DNA from: Parvibaculum sp.
Lineage (GTDB): Bacteria; Pseudomonadota; Alphaproteobacteria; Parvibaculales; Parvibaculaceae
DNA: 64,000 nt
Reading direction: 5' to 3'
Assembly (NCBI RefSeq): GCF_019635935.1
Contig: NZ_JAHBYN010000001.1
Span: 2,229,501 to 2,293,500, forward strand
Below the pieces are notes generated by a model, which was given only the letters and a program-made list of their open reading frames with translations, was not told where the DNA came from and ran no database searches. Positions 17,257-26,324 of the stretch are shown piece after piece. The position numbers were made by a program, and so were the translations under genes. The stretch's first letter is position 1. Every line of letters begins with the position of its first letter.

Positions 17257-18279
17257 ATGCCAACAGTCCTCGTCACCGGCGGCTCCGGCTTCATCGCCGC
17301 TCATTGCATCCTGCAACTGCTGGCGGCCGGTCACGAGGTCCGCACCACGGTGCGCAACCTCGCCCGCGAGGCGGATGTCCGCGCCATGCTGAAAGCGGGC
17401 GGTGCCGAACCCGGCCCGCGTCTTTCCTTCTTCGCCGCCGACCTCACATCCGACAAGGGCTGGGCCGAGGCCGCGCAGGGCGCCGACTACGCGCTTCATG
17501 TCGCCTCGCCCTTTCCCTCAGGCGTACCGAAAGACGAGAACGAGTTGATCGTGCCGGCCCGCGACGGCGCGCTGCGTGTGCTCCGCGCCGCGCGCGACGC
17601 CGGCGTCAAGCGCGTCGTGATGACGTCGTCCTTCGCCGCCATCGGCTACGGCCACCCCGCCCGCAAGAAGCCCTTCGACGAAACCGACTGGACGAACCTC
17701 GAAGGCGGCGGCGACCTCACCCCCTACACCAAATCGAAAACCATCGCCGAACGCGCCGCCTGGGATTTCATCGCCCGCGAGGGCAACGGCCTCGAACTCG
17801 CAACGGTCAATCCGGTCGGCGTGCTCGGGCCCGTCCTCGGGCCGGACTTTTCGACCTCGATCCAGATCGTGAAAGGCCTGATCGACGGTTCCGTGCCTGG
17901 CATGCCGAAGCTCTCCTTCGGCCTTGTCGATGTGCGCGACGTCGCCGATCTGCACCTGCGCGCGATGACCGATCCGGCCGCGAAGGGCGAGCGCTTCCTC
18001 GCCATCTCCGGCGATTATGTCTGGATGCGCGACATCGCCCGCGCGCTGAAGGCGCGCATGGGCAAGGCGGCGGCCAAAGTGCCGACGCGGCAATTGCCCA
18101 ACTGGCTGGTCTTCATCGCCGCCATGCGCATGCCCGAGCTGAAACTTGTGCTCCCCGAACTCGGCAAGGAAAAACACGCGACCGGCGAAAAGGCGACCCG
18201 CCTCCTCGGCTGGAACCCCCGCCCCTGGGAACAATCCGCCGTCGACACCGCCGAAAGCCTGATCGCGCTCGACGCCTGA
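17257..18279 (+). CDS. Extended SDR / NAD(P)-dependent aldehyde reductase-like
   Basis: 340 aa of the dihydroflavonol-4-reductase/aldehyde reductase branch of extended short-chain dehydrogenases. N-terminal Rossmann motif TGGSGFIAAH (residues 7-16), active-site YTKSK (Tyr and Lys), and VNPVGVLGP after it. Acts on small aldehydes or ketones in relatives; the substrate here is unknown. Good GGAGGA site. The last 29 bp or so are duplicated exactly at 21246-21274. Confidence 0.85.
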   Translation: MPTVLVTGGSGFIAAHCILQLLAAGHEVRTTVRNLAREADVRAMLKAGGAEPGPRLSFFAADLTSDKGWAEAAQGADYALHVASPFPSGVPKDENELIVPARDGALRVLRAARDAGVKRVVMTSSFAAIGYGHPARKKPFDETDWTNLEGGGDLTPYTKSKTIAERAAWDFIAREGNGLELATVNPVGVLGPVLGPDFSTSIQIVKGLIDGSVPGMPKLSFGLVDVRDVADLHLRAMTDPAAKGERFLAISGDYVWMRDIARALKARMGKAAAKVPTRQLPNWLVFIAAMRMPELKLVLPELGKEKHATGEKATRLLGWNPRPWEQSAVDTAESLIALDA

Positions 18280-18292
18280 GCGGCCCGTTCGC

Positions 18293-18643
18293 TCACTCCG
18301 TCTCGCGCACCATCGCCTGCAGCGCCTTGATCTGCGTTGCCAGCCCCGCCGTCGCCTCGATCGGCAATTGGATGGCGATGCCCGCGCCGGGCACCGTGTC
18401 GAGTTCGCCGGCCGCCGCAATGGCGTTGAGGATCGCCGGCGCCAGATGCTGCTCGGCGACGATCGCCACCACATCGCAGGGCCCCAGCAGGTCGAGTCCG
18501 AAGAACGTCTTGTGCGGCGTCAGCCCTTCGCCGCGCGCGCCGGTGATGATGGTGACGCCGGTTGCGCCCGCGCCGCGAGCGGCCTCGACGATGCGCGCCG
18601 ACCGGTCATCGGTCACCAGCGCCAGTATCAACTTGAACTGCAT
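18293..18643 (-). CDS. PII-like signalling protein
   Basis: 116 aa from the ATG at 18641-18643, preceded by a very strong AGGAGGAGG site. It has the ferredoxin-like PII fold pattern (start MQFKLILALV, GATGVTIITGARGEG, then VVAIVAEQHLAPAIL) but lacks the uridylylated T-loop tyrosine context of GlnB. It overlaps the end of the DUF1538 gene upstream by 38 bp. PII-like proteins commonly gate a neighbouring transporter by binding a small ligand, so it probably regulates the DUF1538 pair. Confidence 0.75.
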   Translation of the reverse strand: MQFKLILALVTDDRSARIVEAARGAGATGVTIITGARGEGLTPHKTFFGLDLLGPCDVVAIVAEQHLAPAILNAIAAAGELDTVPGAGIAIQLPIEATAGLATQIKALQAMVRETE

Positions 18644-19403
18644 CGGCCTTTCCTCCTCCTTGCGCGTGCGCGGCGCGCCACAATTGCAGCCGCGCATAAA
18701 GAAGCACCGCGATCACGGGCAGCAGCAGCGCTCCCGTCACCATCCCGAATCCGTCGGCCAGCGGCGAGCGCCCGGGCAGCGCCCCGGCAATGCCGATCCC
18801 CAGTGCCGCCACCAGCGGCACCACGGCCAGCGACGTCGCCACCGCGCCGCTGTCATAAGCGATCGGCCGGATCGTTTTCGGCGCCCCCCATGAAAGCGCC
18901 GCGATCGCCGCCACCATGACCGCCAGAAATTCCTCGAACGCAATCCCGGCATGAATGCGCGCCGCGCCGAGCGCCAGTCCCGCGCCGACGCCGGCCGCCA
19001 CCACGGCGCGGAAGGGCCGGGCGCGGATGGCGCCGCCCGAAACCGCTTCGGTCCGCTCGGCCATCGCCGTCAGCGCCGGTTCGATCAGCGCCGTCGCAAA
19101 GCCGATCAGCCCGACGAACAGCAGCAGCCGCACAAGCGCCACGCCCGATCCATCGCCGCCGGTGCCCGTCAGCGCCACCGCCATCTCGAAGCCGAGCGGC
19201 ACCAGCGCGATTTCGAGCCCGGTGCGCAGCAGCACCAGCCCCGCCAGCAGATAGAAACCGCCGAGCAGCAGCGGCCCGGCGCCCATCGGCGCGCGGCGCA
19301 GCACCAGTCCGAAAAACAACCCCATCACGGCGGCGATCGCGGCAAGGTCGATCGCCACATCGACCGCCGCCGCCATCAGCCGCATCGCGACATCTTCCAT
19401 CAC
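18606..19403 (-). CDS. DUF1538 membrane protein, second of pair
   Basis: 265 aa, about 7 hydrophobic segments, homologous to the gene just upstream (shared signatures GVGAGLALGAARI, IAYDSGAVATS and GRSPLADGFGMV). Start is GTG 19403 or ATG 19400, both overlapping the stop of the partner gene. DUF1538 proteins usually occur as pairs; one such pair (UmpAB) has, as I recall, been described as a monovalent cation/proton antiporter. Here the pair is followed by a PII-like protein, which supports a regulated transporter. Confidence 0.75.
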   Translation of the reverse strand: MMEDVAMRLMAAAVDVAIDLAAIAAVMGLFFGLVLRRAPMGAGPLLLGGFYLLAGLVLLRTGLEIALVPLGFEMAVALTGTGGDGSGVALVRLLLFVGLIGFATALIEPALTAMAERTEAVSGGAIRARPFRAVVAAGVGAGLALGAARIHAGIAFEEFLAVMVAAIAALSWGAPKTIRPIAYDSGAVATSLAVVPLVAALGIGIAGALPGRSPLADGFGMVTGALLLPVIAVLLYARLQLWRAAHAQGGGKADAVQVDTGAGDR

Positions 19404-20122
19404 AGCACCAACTCGCCGGCCAGAATGACCAGCATCGGCATCAGGCTGGCCATCGCCACCAGGCCGAACCCGTCGGCCAGCGGCGAGCGCCCGCGAATGG
19501 CCGCCGCAAGGCCGATCCCCAGCGCCAGGATCAGCGGAATGTTGAGCACCGATGTCGCCGCCGTGCCGGCATCGAAAGCCAGCGCCGAAAGCGGCGTGTC
19601 GGCGAGAAGCGCCAGCACCGCCGCCAGCCCGTAGCCGCCCAGGATGAAAGGCATCGCCGGCCAGCCCATTGCGATACGCAAGGCCCCGAGCGCAATCCCG
19701 GCGCCGACGCCGCCCGCCACCAGATAGCGCAGCGTGGCGGCGAAGACCGCCTCGTCGGCGATGAGTCCCTCGGCGCCCGCCACCTGCGCGGCCTGCGCGG
19801 CAATGGTGAACAGCGCCGGTTCGGCCGCCGTGCTGCCGAAGCCCAGCGCAAAGGCGAAGATCAGCAGCAGCGCCAGATTGCCCCGCGCCGCCAGGCTGAA
19901 GGCCATTTTCTCGCCCAGCGGCAGAAGCACCAGCCCGATCCCGCGCAAGAGCAGCGTCAGCCCCAGCGCAATGGCCGCAAGCCCGGCCAGCTTGGCGCCG
20001 ATATCGGGCATCGGCTGGCCGATGATCGCGAACTGGAACAGCACCACGATGCCGACAATCGGCATCAGGTCGCGCAGCGCGTCCGAAAGCCCCTGCATCA
20101 GATTCTTCAGCTCGGATGACAT
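19400..20122 (-). CDS. DUF1538 membrane protein, first of pair
   Basis: 240 aa from ATG 20120-20122. Polytopic inner-membrane protein with the family signatures FGSTAAEPALFTIAAQA, GVGAGIALGALRIAMG, FDAGTAATSV and GRSPLADGFGLV. It is clearly a paralogue of the next gene and is translationally coupled to it. An upstream in-frame extension to 20314 runs into the divergent stress-protein gene and has no membrane-protein character, so I reject it. Possible cation/proton antiporter half. Confidence 0.75.
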   Translation of the reverse strand: MSSELKNLMQGLSDALRDLMPIVGIVVLFQFAIIGQPMPDIGAKLAGLAAIALGLTLLLRGIGLVLLPLGEKMAFSLAARGNLALLLIFAFALGFGSTAAEPALFTIAAQAAQVAGAEGLIADEAVFAATLRYLVAGGVGAGIALGALRIAMGWPAMPFILGGYGLAAVLALLADTPLSALAFDAGTAATSVLNIPLILALGIGLAAAIRGRSPLADGFGLVAMASLMPMLVILAGELVL

Positions 20123-20277
20123 GCCGGCCTGTGCGTCTTCTGTCCGTTCACATTTTCGGCCGGCGTCCCGCGCCCGCCCCCGTTGCGCTCGAAACCGCAA
20201 TGGGCGACATTGACTATACACAGGCATGTCATCGATGGGCGGCAAACAGGCCGCCGCCGCCGCCGCCGGAGACGAGG

Positions 20278-21138
20278 ATGATCCGCAAGCTGCTTTTCGC
20301 CACCGATTTTTCAAGCCGGTCGGACATTGCGCTGACCCGCGCCGTCGAACTGGCCGGGCGCTTCGGCGCCGCGCTGACGCTGCTTCACGTCGTCGACGAC
20401 GATCAGCCGCCGGCCGAGGTCGCCGCCTTGACCAATCTTGCCGAGGAGCGTCTGCAATCGGCGCTCGAAAGCCTGCCCGGCGCCGTCCGCGCCGCCGCCG
20501 AGGCGCAAATTGTCCGCGGCGATCCCTTCGCCGCCATCGCCGATGTCGCCAACGGCCGCAATGTCGACCTGATCGTGCTGGGCGCCCATCGCCGCCGCAT
20601 CCTGCGCGACATTTTCACCGGCACCACCGCCGAGCGCGTCATCCGCATCGCCGCCCGCCCGGTGCTGATGGTGCCCGCGCCCGCCGCCGGCGCCCACAAG
20701 AGCGCCGTCATCGGCGTCGATTTTTCGCAAGCCTCGCGCCACGCGGTCAAAACCGCCCGCGCCCTCGGCCTGCTCGACGGCCCGCGCATCGCGCTGGTTC
20801 ATGGCTACCGCGACATTGTCGGCACACAGATGCAATATGTCGGGCTCGAGGCGCGCGCCATCGCCGAGCAGGTCTCGACCGACGTCTCGAAACTGTCGGG
20901 CCGCATCGCGGGCGACATGCCGGCCTCCCTTCTCGGCAAGGAGCCCGACGCCGTCGCCGTTGTCGACGCCGATCCCTGCGCCGCCATCGCCGCCCAGGTC
21001 GGCGCCGCGTCCGCCGATCTCGTCATCATCGGCTCGCGCGGCCTCAACGCGCTGGAACGCGTCCTCCTCGGCAGCGCCGCCGACGCCGTCCTGCGCAACA
21101 TCGAATGCGACATCCTGGTCGTGCCCCCGGCCGGTTGA
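20278..21138 (+). CDS. Tandem universal stress protein
   Basis: 286 aa with two USP domains. Domain 1 starts IRKLLFATDFSSRSDIAL and contains LIVLGAHRRRILRDIFTGTTAERVIR; domain 2 starts SAVIGVDFSQASRHAV and ends LVIIGSRGLNALERVLLGSAADAVL. The G-x(2)-G-x(9)-G(S/T) ATP-binding pattern is visible in both (GTTAERV and GSAADAV at the ends). Start chosen at ATG 20278 behind GGAGACGAGG; the longer frame lacks USP sequence. It is divergent from the DUF1538 pair. Confidence 0.85.
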   Translation: MIRKLLFATDFSSRSDIALTRAVELAGRFGAALTLLHVVDDDQPPAEVAALTNLAEERLQSALESLPGAVRAAAEAQIVRGDPFAAIADVANGRNVDLIVLGAHRRRILRDIFTGTTAERVIRIAARPVLMVPAPAAGAHKSAVIGVDFSQASRHAVKTARALGLLDGPRIALVHGYRDIVGTQMQYVGLEARAIAEQVSTDVSKLSGRIAGDMPASLLGKEPDAVAVVDADPCAAIAAQVGAASADLVIIGSRGLNALERVLLGSAADAVLRNIECDILVVPPAG

Positions 21139-21245
21139 CCGCCGCCGCGCTCACCCCAAAACGGCATGGCCCGATTTATTCGGGCCATCCACGCCTGCAC
21201 CGGCGGAAGCCGGTGTCTTTCTTTCTTCCCGCCCGCCCTTCGGAC

Positions 21246-21274
21246 CAATCCGCCGTCGACACCGCCGAAAGCCT
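21246..21274 (+). repeat. 29-bp exact copy of the SDR gene 3' end
   Basis: Bases 21246-21274 are identical to 18232-18260 inside the SDR gene. Both copies read QSAVDTAESL in the same frame. The second copy has no gene around it and lies just before the restriction gene, so it is either the scar of a second SDR gene or one of two direct repeats bracketing the PII/DUF1538/USP block. Confidence 0.75.
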
Positions 21275-21320
21275 TGCGAGGTTGGAGGGACGATGGATTA
21301 GAGACACTGCTCGCGAAGTT

Positions 21321-22691
21321 CTAGACCTCCGCCGCCCAAACTCCGAGGTTCGGTCGAACGACGGTGGTGCAGAATTCCTTGAAGCTGACCACGTTCTCGT
21401 GATTCTTGTACTCAGTCTCTTTTGACAGTCGGAGACTTTCCGGGATCACGAGGTGAACTCCGAAAGATGCCATGTCCTCAATGGAGCTACTTGCTATATT
21501 CTCGTCCACGGTTGTCAGGAACAACCGCCGTTTCCCCTTCTCCCTCTCGACTTGCTTCCATCTTTCTCGCAGTGTCGTTTTTGCACTCAGGATCAATCCT
21601 GTTTTCGCTTTTCTTGTGCCGCTGTCGATGAAAGAAAGTGACGGGAGAATGAAATCCGGTCGTTTCCGGGCGTCGATAACTACCTGTTTTTCGAATGGAA
21701 TATCGCCGTCGAGAAGCATTGCTTCTATATGATGTTCGTAGGAATAGCCCGCGCGTGACTTGCGTTGCTGGCTTGCGGAAAGCATCAACGCATCGATGGC
21801 AGGTAACTCGTCGATGAGTTTCCGAATGACGTCGGCCGCAGTGATCGTGCGTCGAGTGTCGCCCAAAACCAGCCGAACCAGTTCGACAGCACGCTCCTTG
21901 CGCTGATAGTCCCGGAACAGATCCAACTCGATAATGCGGCTGATTTCCCGCAACGCGTCGCCCGGTCTGTCGAGTTCAAACGGATTGGTTCTGGAGAGAC
22001 CGTACTTGTTGAGAAACGCTTGCCGGGCTTTTGCGGCGAGTTCTGCGGTCGATGGCATGGCAGCATTGTCTTGCGCAAAGGCGGCCAGTACCCCTTTTTG
22101 CCAAGCAGAAATTACTTGCTCCGCGAAGTCGAGAATTCGGTCTCGTTCCTCGGCCTTCCTCTCGGAAGGTTCGAAAACATCTACAAGAAAATCAGCGGAG
22201 AGATTGAACAGTTCTCCTACAAGAAGAGCTTCCTCGCTGTCGGAATCTATCGTCAAGCATTCATAGATGTGCTCTTTGCCTGATGAGAGTCTTCCCATGA
22301 TCAGAAGTGAGGCGGGTGACAACGTTGCAAACACTTCCTTGGGGAGCCCGGTCACATGGGTTTCTTGCCCCTTGCTGGTGTAGTGAACCAGCCTCGACCG
22401 CTTTTCTTTACTGTCCGTCTGCGGCCAGATAGTGGTGAAGTAGGCCTGCCGGATTTCTCTGGCGCCAGGCTCGTCTCGCGCCTTCTTCCTCAGGACAGGG
22501 AAGAAACCACTGTCCCGCTGCTCATGGGGAACATAGACACCCGCTTGGTGCTTGTTCGGATATCGTGCCCAGTCCCGGTCATTGTTGGAAAGCTTCTTGA
22601 CCAGTATCTGATCCGATCTCTCGAAAAGCCGCGCGAGAAAATCAGCGTCGGTGCCCGATCGACCAAGCATGGGTTCGTGTTGATCAGTCAA
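21321..22691 (-). CDS. Type II restriction endonuclease, EcoRII-like
   Basis: 456 aa. The C-terminal half carries the EcoRII-C nuclease pattern: YEHHIEAML, KRPDFILPS (catalytic Asp) and LSAKTTLRERWKQV (catalytic Lys with the family's RW motif). The N-terminal half (about 1-200) would be the effector/specificity region. It follows vsr and a C5 methyltransferase in the same direction and overlaps vsr by 4 bp. EcoRII cuts CCWGG; the same specificity here is likely but not proven. Base composition is clearly lower in GC than the flanks, indicating acquisition. Confidence 0.87.
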   Translation of the reverse strand: MTDQHEPMLGRSGTDADFLARLFERSDQILVKKLSNNDRDWARYPNKHQAGVYVPHEQRDSGFFPVLRKKARDEPGAREIRQAYFTTIWPQTDSKEKRSRLVHYTSKGQETHVTGLPKEVFATLSPASLLIMGRLSSGKEHIYECLTIDSDSEEALLVGELFNLSADFLVDVFEPSERKAEERDRILDFAEQVISAWQKGVLAAFAQDNAAMPSTAELAAKARQAFLNKYGLSRTNPFELDRPGDALREISRIIELDLFRDYQRKERAVELVRLVLGDTRRTITAADVIRKLIDELPAIDALMLSASQQRKSRAGYSYEHHIEAMLLDGDIPFEKQVVIDARKRPDFILPSLSFIDSGTRKAKTGLILSAKTTLRERWKQVEREKGKRRLFLTTVDENIASSSIEDMASFGVHLVIPESLRLSKETEYKNHENVVSFKEFCTTVVRPNLGVWAAEV

Positions 22692-23143
22692 TCTCGCCCC
22701 CTGATTTCATCTTTGCCTTGATCGGATCGAAGCCAGTCTGAGATTAATGATATGGTTTTCTCGGAACTATGTCTTGTGCGCCCTTTCAGCGAACATTCCC
22801 AGACGATCAGTACACGCCACGCCTGTTCCTGAAGTGCCCTAATGGCTCTCTCATCATTCTTGCGATTGGTCTTTATCTTCTGTCGCCAAAAGTCGGTTCG
22901 GGTCTTTGGCCATTTGAAAAGGTGGCAGTTATGTCCATGCCAGAAGCATCCGTGAACGAAAATGGCCGCGCGTCGGCGGGGGAGAACAATATCTGGTTTG
23001 CCGGGCAGGTCTTTCACATGAAGCCGGTAGCGATATCCGAGCGCATGCAGCCCGCGCCGGACGACAAGCTCCGGTTTGGTGTCCTTGCTCCTGATGCCGG
23101 ACATCATCCGGCTTCGGGTAGCTGGTGAAACGACGTCAGCCAA
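22688..23143 (-). CDS. vsr: Very short patch repair endonuclease (Vsr)
   Basis: Nicks T:G mismatches created by deamination of 5-methylcytosine. About 151 aa from TTG 23143 (MADVVSPATRSRMMSG), which fits homologue N termini; an ATG at 23206 would add 21 residues. Hallmarks are SGIRSKDTKPEL, KPDIVLP and the zinc/active-site region VHGCFWHGHNCH. The start overlaps the methyltransferase stop by 8 bp and its own stop overlaps the nuclease start. Presence of Vsr supports a C5-cytosine methyltransferase as partner. Confidence 0.92.
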   Translation of the reverse strand: MADVVSPATRSRMMSGIRSKDTKPELVVRRGLHALGYRYRLHVKDLPGKPDIVLPRRRAAIFVHGCFWHGHNCHLFKWPKTRTDFWRQKIKTNRKNDERAIRALQEQAWRVLIVWECSLKGRTRHSSEKTISLISDWLRSDQGKDEIRGRD

Positions 23144-24440
23144 CTTCCATCTGCGGTTGCTGTGCCCTCTCACTGGGCGCGGAAGGAAACTTTTCGAAAA
23201 GTTCACCAGGGTCCATGATGCGTTGAATATGAGGTTTCATATATCTGGCAATTTCGGCGACGACGGGAACGACAACTGCATTGCCGAATTGTTTATAGGC
23301 ACGGGTGTCTGACACAGGGATGTCCATGCGGGTTTCGCGGTCGGGGTCGAATCCCATCAGTCTCGCGCATTCGCGCGGCGTCAATCTTCGGGGATTTTTC
23401 CCAGGCTGCGCTATCAGGATTTCGCTTCCATCTTTGTAATAACGTGCGGACAAGGTGCGAGCTTTGTTGCCTGGCTTGTTAAGTCCGAACCCGAAGCCGT
23501 TGCCAGCTGCCTTGTGCTTCGCAGCATAGCCTTGAAGGTAATTCCAAAGGTGATCCGAGAGGGTGTATCGAGGCTTGACGAATGTTCGGAGTCCGAGTCG
23601 GCCAATTTTCTTCTGGACCGTAAATCGATCTTCTGGCGTTTCGTTTGGTGAGTGAAGAATTTCGGCGAGCGTTGGGCCCTTCGTCGGATCGTGAAACTCC
23701 AGCCTTCTGAAATCGAAACCGGTATCCTCCCGGAAGCCCGCGATGAAGATGCGTTCACGGTGCTGTGGTACGTAGCCCTTCGCATCAATGACGTGGCAAC
23801 TGATCTTGTAGCCAAGATCGTTTTCAAGGGCCCCTTGGATTGTTCTGAACGTATCACCCTTGTTGTGGCTTTTTAGATTCTTGACGTTCTCAAGCAGAAA
23901 TGCCGCCGGACGATGATGCTTCAGAATGCGCAACACATCGAAAAACAACGTTCCCTGCGTTTTGTTCATGAAGCCATGCTCGCGCCCGAGCGAGTTGAGC
24001 TTTGATACTCCTGCAATGGAGAAGGGTTGGCAGGGGAAGCCTGCCAGCAATACGTCATGCTTCGGGATGTCCGCCGCATCGACTTCGGTAATGTCACCGG
24101 CGATCTCGTGGTCGCCCGGAAAATTTGCCCGGTAGGTTCGCTGGGCATAGCTATCCCACTCACTAGTGAAAACGCATTTTCCACCGGCAGCTTCAAAACC
24201 CTTCCGCATACCCCCTATTCCTGCGAAGAGGTCGATAAAAGTGAAGTCGGGGTTGTCGGGTTCATGCGGCTTTCGTGACTCCAGCCTGTGGGTCAGCACC
24301 TCGACAAAGGCGCGACGGGGTGCTGTCTCGCCTGCTTCCCACCGGCGGACGGTCTTTGTGCTGACATCCAGAAGTTCGGCTGCCTCGTCTATGGAGAGAC
24401 CGTTTTGTTCGCGCAGGGAACGAAAAGCTTGGTCTTCCAA
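23136..24440 (-). CDS. DNA (cytosine-5)-methyltransferase with N-terminal HTH
   Basis: About 434 aa. An XRE-type helix-turn-helix (LSIDEAAELLDVSTKTVRRWEAGE, near residues 15-38) is fused to a complete C5 methyltransferase: motif I DLFAGIGGM, IV GFPCQPFS (catalytic Cys), VI ENVKNL, VIII QHRERIF, X QFGNAVVVPVV. I prefer TTG 24440, with GGAGG 5 bp upstream, over TTG 24450-24452, which precedes that site. As in M.EcoRII/M.SsoII, the HTH probably represses its own promoter; a palindrome lies upstream at 24461-24490. First gene of the restriction-modification operon. Confidence 0.92.
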   Translation of the reverse strand: MEDQAFRSLREQNGLSIDEAAELLDVSTKTVRRWEAGETAPRRAFVEVLTHRLESRKPHEPDNPDFTFIDLFAGIGGMRKGFEAAGGKCVFTSEWDSYAQRTYRANFPGDHEIAGDITEVDAADIPKHDVLLAGFPCQPFSIAGVSKLNSLGREHGFMNKTQGTLFFDVLRILKHHRPAAFLLENVKNLKSHNKGDTFRTIQGALENDLGYKISCHVIDAKGYVPQHRERIFIAGFREDTGFDFRRLEFHDPTKGPTLAEILHSPNETPEDRFTVQKKIGRLGLRTFVKPRYTLSDHLWNYLQGYAAKHKAAGNGFGFGLNKPGNKARTLSARYYKDGSEILIAQPGKNPRRLTPRECARLMGFDPDRETRMDIPVSDTRAYKQFGNAVVVPVVAEIARYMKPHIQRIMDPGELFEKFPSAPSERAQQPQMEVG

Positions 24441-24460
24441 GGGCACCTCCAAATATCTGG

Positions 24461-24490
24461 GACAAAAATGGACAATATGTCCTCTTTGTC
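24461..24490 (-). promoter_or_regulatory. Palindromic operator of the restriction-modification operon
   Basis: GGACA-ATA-TGTCC (24470-24482) nested inside GACAAA (24461-24466) and TTTGTC (24485-24490), about 20-50 bp upstream of the methyltransferase start. Symmetry and position fit an autoregulatory site for the methyltransferase's HTH. Confidence 0.65.
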
Positions 24491-24585
24491 ACCTAGATGA
24501 AGAGTTGCGTCAACCGAAATCGTACCTGTTTTGTTCTTTTCTGGAAACTTTAAAACAGGACTCTGCAAGCATTTCGCCCCTCGAC

Positions 24586-24613
24586 ACAAAAACGGCGCCC
24601 TTTGGACGCCGTT
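24586..24613 (-). terminator. Intrinsic terminator of the ferredoxin operon
   Basis: AACGGCG (24591-24597) pairs with CGCCGTT (24607-24613). On the minus strand it is followed by a five-T tract. It lies about 50 bp beyond the ferredoxin stop and separates that operon from the restriction-modification genes. Confidence 0.75.
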
Positions 24614-24664
24614 CTGAATCCGTTGGTGTCCTTCGGCGCGCCGTTCGCACCTCTGCCAACCCCC

Positions 24665-24985
24665 CTAATGCTGGCTCTCCGGCATCCGCACCTTCATCCC
24701 GTCCAGCGCCGGTCCCGCCACGATCTGGCACGACAGCCGCGAATTCGTTTCGGCATATTCGGCGAATTCGAGCATCGTCTCTTCCATGTCTTCCTTGGGC
24801 GGCAGCTTGTCCCACCATTCTTCGGGCACAAACACCATGCAGGTGGCGCAGGCGCAGGCGCCGCCGCAATCGCCGTCGATGCCGGGCACGCTGGCCTTCA
24901 CCGCCGCTTCCATCAGCGTCGTGCCGTCGGCGACGTCGAGCGTGTGTTCCTTGCCGTCATGTTCGATATAGGTGATCTTCGCCAT
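24665..24985 (-). CDS. 2Fe-2S ferredoxin, adrenodoxin/putidaredoxin type
   Basis: 106 aa from ATG 24983-24985. Cluster ligands are Cys40, Cys46, Cys49 and Cys86 (C-x5-C-x2-C then C), with an extra Cys44. The acidic [18 protein letters not shown] segment is the usual partner-binding helix. It is preceded by a ferredoxin reductase gene in the same direction, 44 bp upstream. Such pairs feed electrons to cytochrome P450s or Rieske oxygenases; no oxygenase is in this window, so the pair may serve unlinked enzymes. Confidence 0.92.
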   Translation of the reverse strand: MAKITYIEHDGKEHTLDVADGTTLMEAAVKASVPGIDGDCGGACACATCMVFVPEEWWDKLPPKEDMEETMLEFAEYAETNSRLSCQIVAGPALDGMKVRMPESQH

Positions 24986-25029
24986 TGCGCCGCGCGCCTC
25001 CACGTTTATTTGTTGTTGTCGTTCCCGGC

Positions 25030-26250
25030 TCAGCCGGCAATCTCCTTGACGCCGATGCTTTCGTCGGCGATGCGCGCCGGGTCGAGCTTCGCGCGTTTCG
25101 CCGTCAGCATTTTCGCCATCATGAATTCCGGCGCGCGGTTGATCGCGTCGACTGCGATCAGCACCCCGTCCTTGAGGTAAAAAACCGCGAAGCTGCGCCC
25201 CGCCGCCGGGTCGCCGCGCACCACAGCCTGCGTATAGCCGGTGGACAAGCCCACGATCTGCAGCTTGAGGTCGTACTGGTCCGACCAGAACCACGGCACC
25301 TGGTTGTAGGGCTTTTCGTGGCCGGCCAGCGTCGCCGCCGCCGTCTTTCCCTGTTCGATCGCGTTATGCACGCTTTCGAGCCGCAGCCGGTGGCCGTAAA
25401 TGCCGTTCGGATGGCTGGTGCAGTCGCCGGCGGCGCAGATGTCGGGGTCCGACGTGCGGCAGAGTTCGTCGACCGCGATGCCGTTCTCGACCTTCAGGCC
25501 CGCTTCGGCCGCAAGCTCCGTGTTCGGAAGAATGCCGATCCCGACCACCACGAGGTCGCAATCGTAGCGCCCGCCCTCGCCGGAAACCACGGCCTCCACT
25601 TTCGCGTCGCCCTCGAAGCCTGCAACCGTCACGCCGGTTTCGATCCTGACGCCTTCTTCCCGGTGCACACGCTCGTAGAAATGCGAGACGATGGGGTCCA
25701 CGACGCGCGCCATCACGCGGTCGGCCGTCTCAAGCACCGTCACCGCGATGCCGCGCTTCGCCGCCACCGCCGCCACTTCAAGGCCGATATAGCCGCCGCC
25801 GACCACGACCATGCGGGCGCCTTCGCGGAAATGCGCCTGGATCGATTTGACGTCGTCGATATTGCGCAAATAATGCACGCCTTCGAGGTCGAAGCCCGGC
25901 ACGTTGATCTCGCGCACCCGGCTGCCGGTCGCCAGCAACAGCTTGCCGTAAGCGAATTCCTGCCCGTCGCCGGTCAGCACGCGCTTGTTGCGCCGGTCGA
26001 TTTCGGTGACGCGGGTCGAGAAATGTGTCGCGACGCCGGACGCCGCATAAAAATCCGGCGCCTTCAGCTCCACCCGGTCATAGCCGATCTCGCCGGCGAG
26101 GAACTTCTTGCTTAAGGGCGGCCGCTGATAGGGCGCGTAAGCCTCGTCGCCGAAAAGCCGGATCGGGCCTTCAAAGCCCTCGGCGCGCAAACTCTGCACC
26201 GCCTGCGCCGCCGCCTGGCCCGCGCCGATAATGATGATCTCGTCCGACAT
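25030..26250 (-). CDS. FAD-dependent ferredoxin-NAD(P)+ reductase
   Basis: 406 aa pyridine nucleotide-disulphide-type flavoprotein. FAD motif [10 protein letters not shown] near residues 8-17, NAD(P) motif [10 protein letters not shown] near the middle (about 147-156), and the second FAD contact CAAGDC. It belongs to the putidaredoxin-reductase-like group that reduces the ferredoxin encoded just downstream. ATG start. The upstream 437 bp contains repeats and a possible Pho-regulated RNA rather than a gene. Confidence 0.93.
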   Translation of the reverse strand: MSDEIIIIGAGQAAAQAVQSLRAEGFEGPIRLFGDEAYAPYQRPPLSKKFLAGEIGYDRVELKAPDFYAASGVATHFSTRVTEIDRRNKRVLTGDGQEFAYGKLLLATGSRVREINVPGFDLEGVHYLRNIDDVKSIQAHFREGARMVVVGGGYIGLEVAAVAAKRGIAVTVLETADRVMARVVDPIVSHFYERVHREEGVRIETGVTVAGFEGDAKVEAVVSGEGGRYDCDLVVVGIGILPNTELAAEAGLKVENGIAVDELCRTSDPDICAAGDCTSHPNGIYGHRLRLESVHNAIEQGKTAAATLAGHEKPYNQVPWFWSDQYDLKLQIVGLSTGYTQAVVRGDPAAGRSFAVFYLKDGVLIAVDAINRAPEFMMAKMLTAKRAKLDPARIADESIGVKEIAG

Positions 26251-26324
26251 ACCCCTCCCGTTCCTCCGCCCACGGACCTTTATTCGCGATCGCCGCCGCT
26301 CTTCCTTCCCACCCTCTCGCTTCC

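Noticed and set aside
24525..24559. CCTGTTTT/AAAACAGG inverted repeat upstream of the methyltransferase
   Set aside because: An 8-bp stem with a 19-nt loop and no clear tail; the nearer palindrome is the better operator candidate.
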